Origin: Candidatus Methanoperedentaceae archaeon | Lineage (GTDB): Archaea; Halobacteriota; Methanosarcinia; Methanosarcinales; Methanoperedenaceae | DNA: 6,003 nt | Assembly (NCBI GenBank): GCA_014859785.1 | Contig: JACUTP010000113.1 | Location: forward strand, 1-6,003 | Direction of reading: 5' to 3' | In this document: in pieces, positions 5,923 through 6,003 of the stretch | Position numbering within the stretch: position 1 is the first letter of the stretch | Layout: the number at the start of each line of letters is the position of its first letter | The notes under the pieces: model-generated | Told to the model about the DNA's origin: nothing | Seen by the model: the letters and a program-made list of their open reading frames with translations, nothing else | The model's database searches: none | Translations under genes and position numbers: made by a program

Positions 5923-5997
5923 GGATGTATATGCGAACTCTGTTCGGATATATCGCTAAATCGTGTGGGGATATACGAACCAAGTTCGGATATACGA
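5923..5997 (+). repeat. Cluster of GGATATACGA-type direct repeats with CGAAC-N3-GTTCG palindromes
   Basis: Four related copies lie on the plus strand: GGATGTATATGCGA (5923), GGATATATCG (5946), GGATATACGA (5969) and GGATATACGA (5988, identical to the previous). They start 23, 23 and 19 bases apart. Interleaved are two perfect palindromes with 3-base spacers: CGAAC-TCT-GTTCG (5934-5946) and CGAAC-CAA-GTTCG (5976-5988), exactly 42 bases apart. Each continues into GGATATA, so GTTCGGATATA occurs twice (5942 and 5984). Unit spacing close to two helical turns and not a multiple of three favours protein-binding sites over coding repeats. The array reaches the window end and may continue. Confidence 0.6.
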
Positions 5998-6003
5998 TGT
6001 TAG

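Larger units (their letters stand above)
5797..6003. other. Downstream region without a confident gene
   Basis: These 207 bases follow the aroQ stop. They hold a TATA-like stretch (TTATAAATA, about 5832-5840) and, from 5923, a repeat cluster annotated separately. A rightward frame with ATGs at 5925 and 5931 stays open to the window edge; if it is a gene, only 24-26 residues are visible and they contain R-T-[LK]-F-G-Y twice, so it cannot be assigned. A leftward 60-codon frame (5983-5801) is probably chance. No U-rich terminator or tRNA-like fold was seen. Confidence 0.5.

Noticed and set aside
5801..5983. Leftward 60-codon frame downstream of aroQ
   Set aside because: It crosses the repeat array, has no Shine-Dalgarno or family resemblance, and its composition follows the A/T-rich DNA.
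5923..5997. CRISPR array
   Set aside because: The repeats are only 10-14 bases, imperfect and 19-23 bases apart, with no room for normal spacers and no cas genes.
5900..6003. Possible tRNA or stem-loop RNA at the right edge, suggested by GTTCG and CGAAC stems
   Set aside because: No cloverleaf, acceptor stem or CCA end can be drawn; the short stems are explained better by the repeated palindromic DNA sites.

Overview
This 6 kb window is archaeal chromosomal DNA, most likely from a methanogen-related euryarchaeon. The strongest markers are an O-phosphoseryl-tRNA(Cys) synthetase (SepRS, a gene of methanogens, ANME archaea and Archaeoglobus), an archaeal lumazine-synthase-like riboflavin synthase, and a GHMP-type archaeal shikimate kinase. 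TATA-box promoters with leaderless starts agree. From recalled resemblance, for example the chorismate mutase C-terminus, I favour Methanosarcinales, possibly an ANME-2d/Methanoperedens-like lineage. That placement is an inference and was not computed.

Layout. Positions 6-1320 are read leftward: a small two-[4Fe-4S] ferredoxin (1320-1114), riboflavin synthase ribC (1055-594), a small cupin (573-265) and a 68-residue Cys-rich protein (212-6). From 1370 the genes run rightward in one tight cluster: aroC (chorismate synthase), sepS (SepRS, ATGA overlap), a 180-residue PD-(D/E)xK nuclease-like protein, aroK (archaeal shikimate kinase, 1 base after the preceding stop) and aroQ (chorismate mutase, overlapping aroK by 10 bases). 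Junctions of 12 bases or less, or overlaps, argue for one transcript. The two blocks diverge from a 49-base gap holding a near-palindromic TATA box.

Function. AroK, AroC and AroQ are the shikimate kinase, chorismate synthase and chorismate mutase steps from shikimate to prephenate; EPSP synthase (aroA) is not in the window. SepS charges tRNA(Cys) with phosphoserine for the indirect cysteine route. RibC makes riboflavin, the FMN precursor that AroC needs in reduced form, and a ferredoxin gene starts 49 bases away on the other strand, so a functional link is conceivable but unproven.

The last ~200 bases (5797-6003) hold no convincing complete gene. They contain a TATA-like element and a cluster of GGATATACGA-type direct repeats interleaved with two CGAAC-N3-GTTCG palindromes 42 bp apart, running up to the window edge. 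The points most worth a second look are the nuclease-like gene inside a housekeeping operon, the altered active-site residues of the chorismate mutase, and this terminal repeat array. I see no mobile element, CRISPR array or stable RNA gene.
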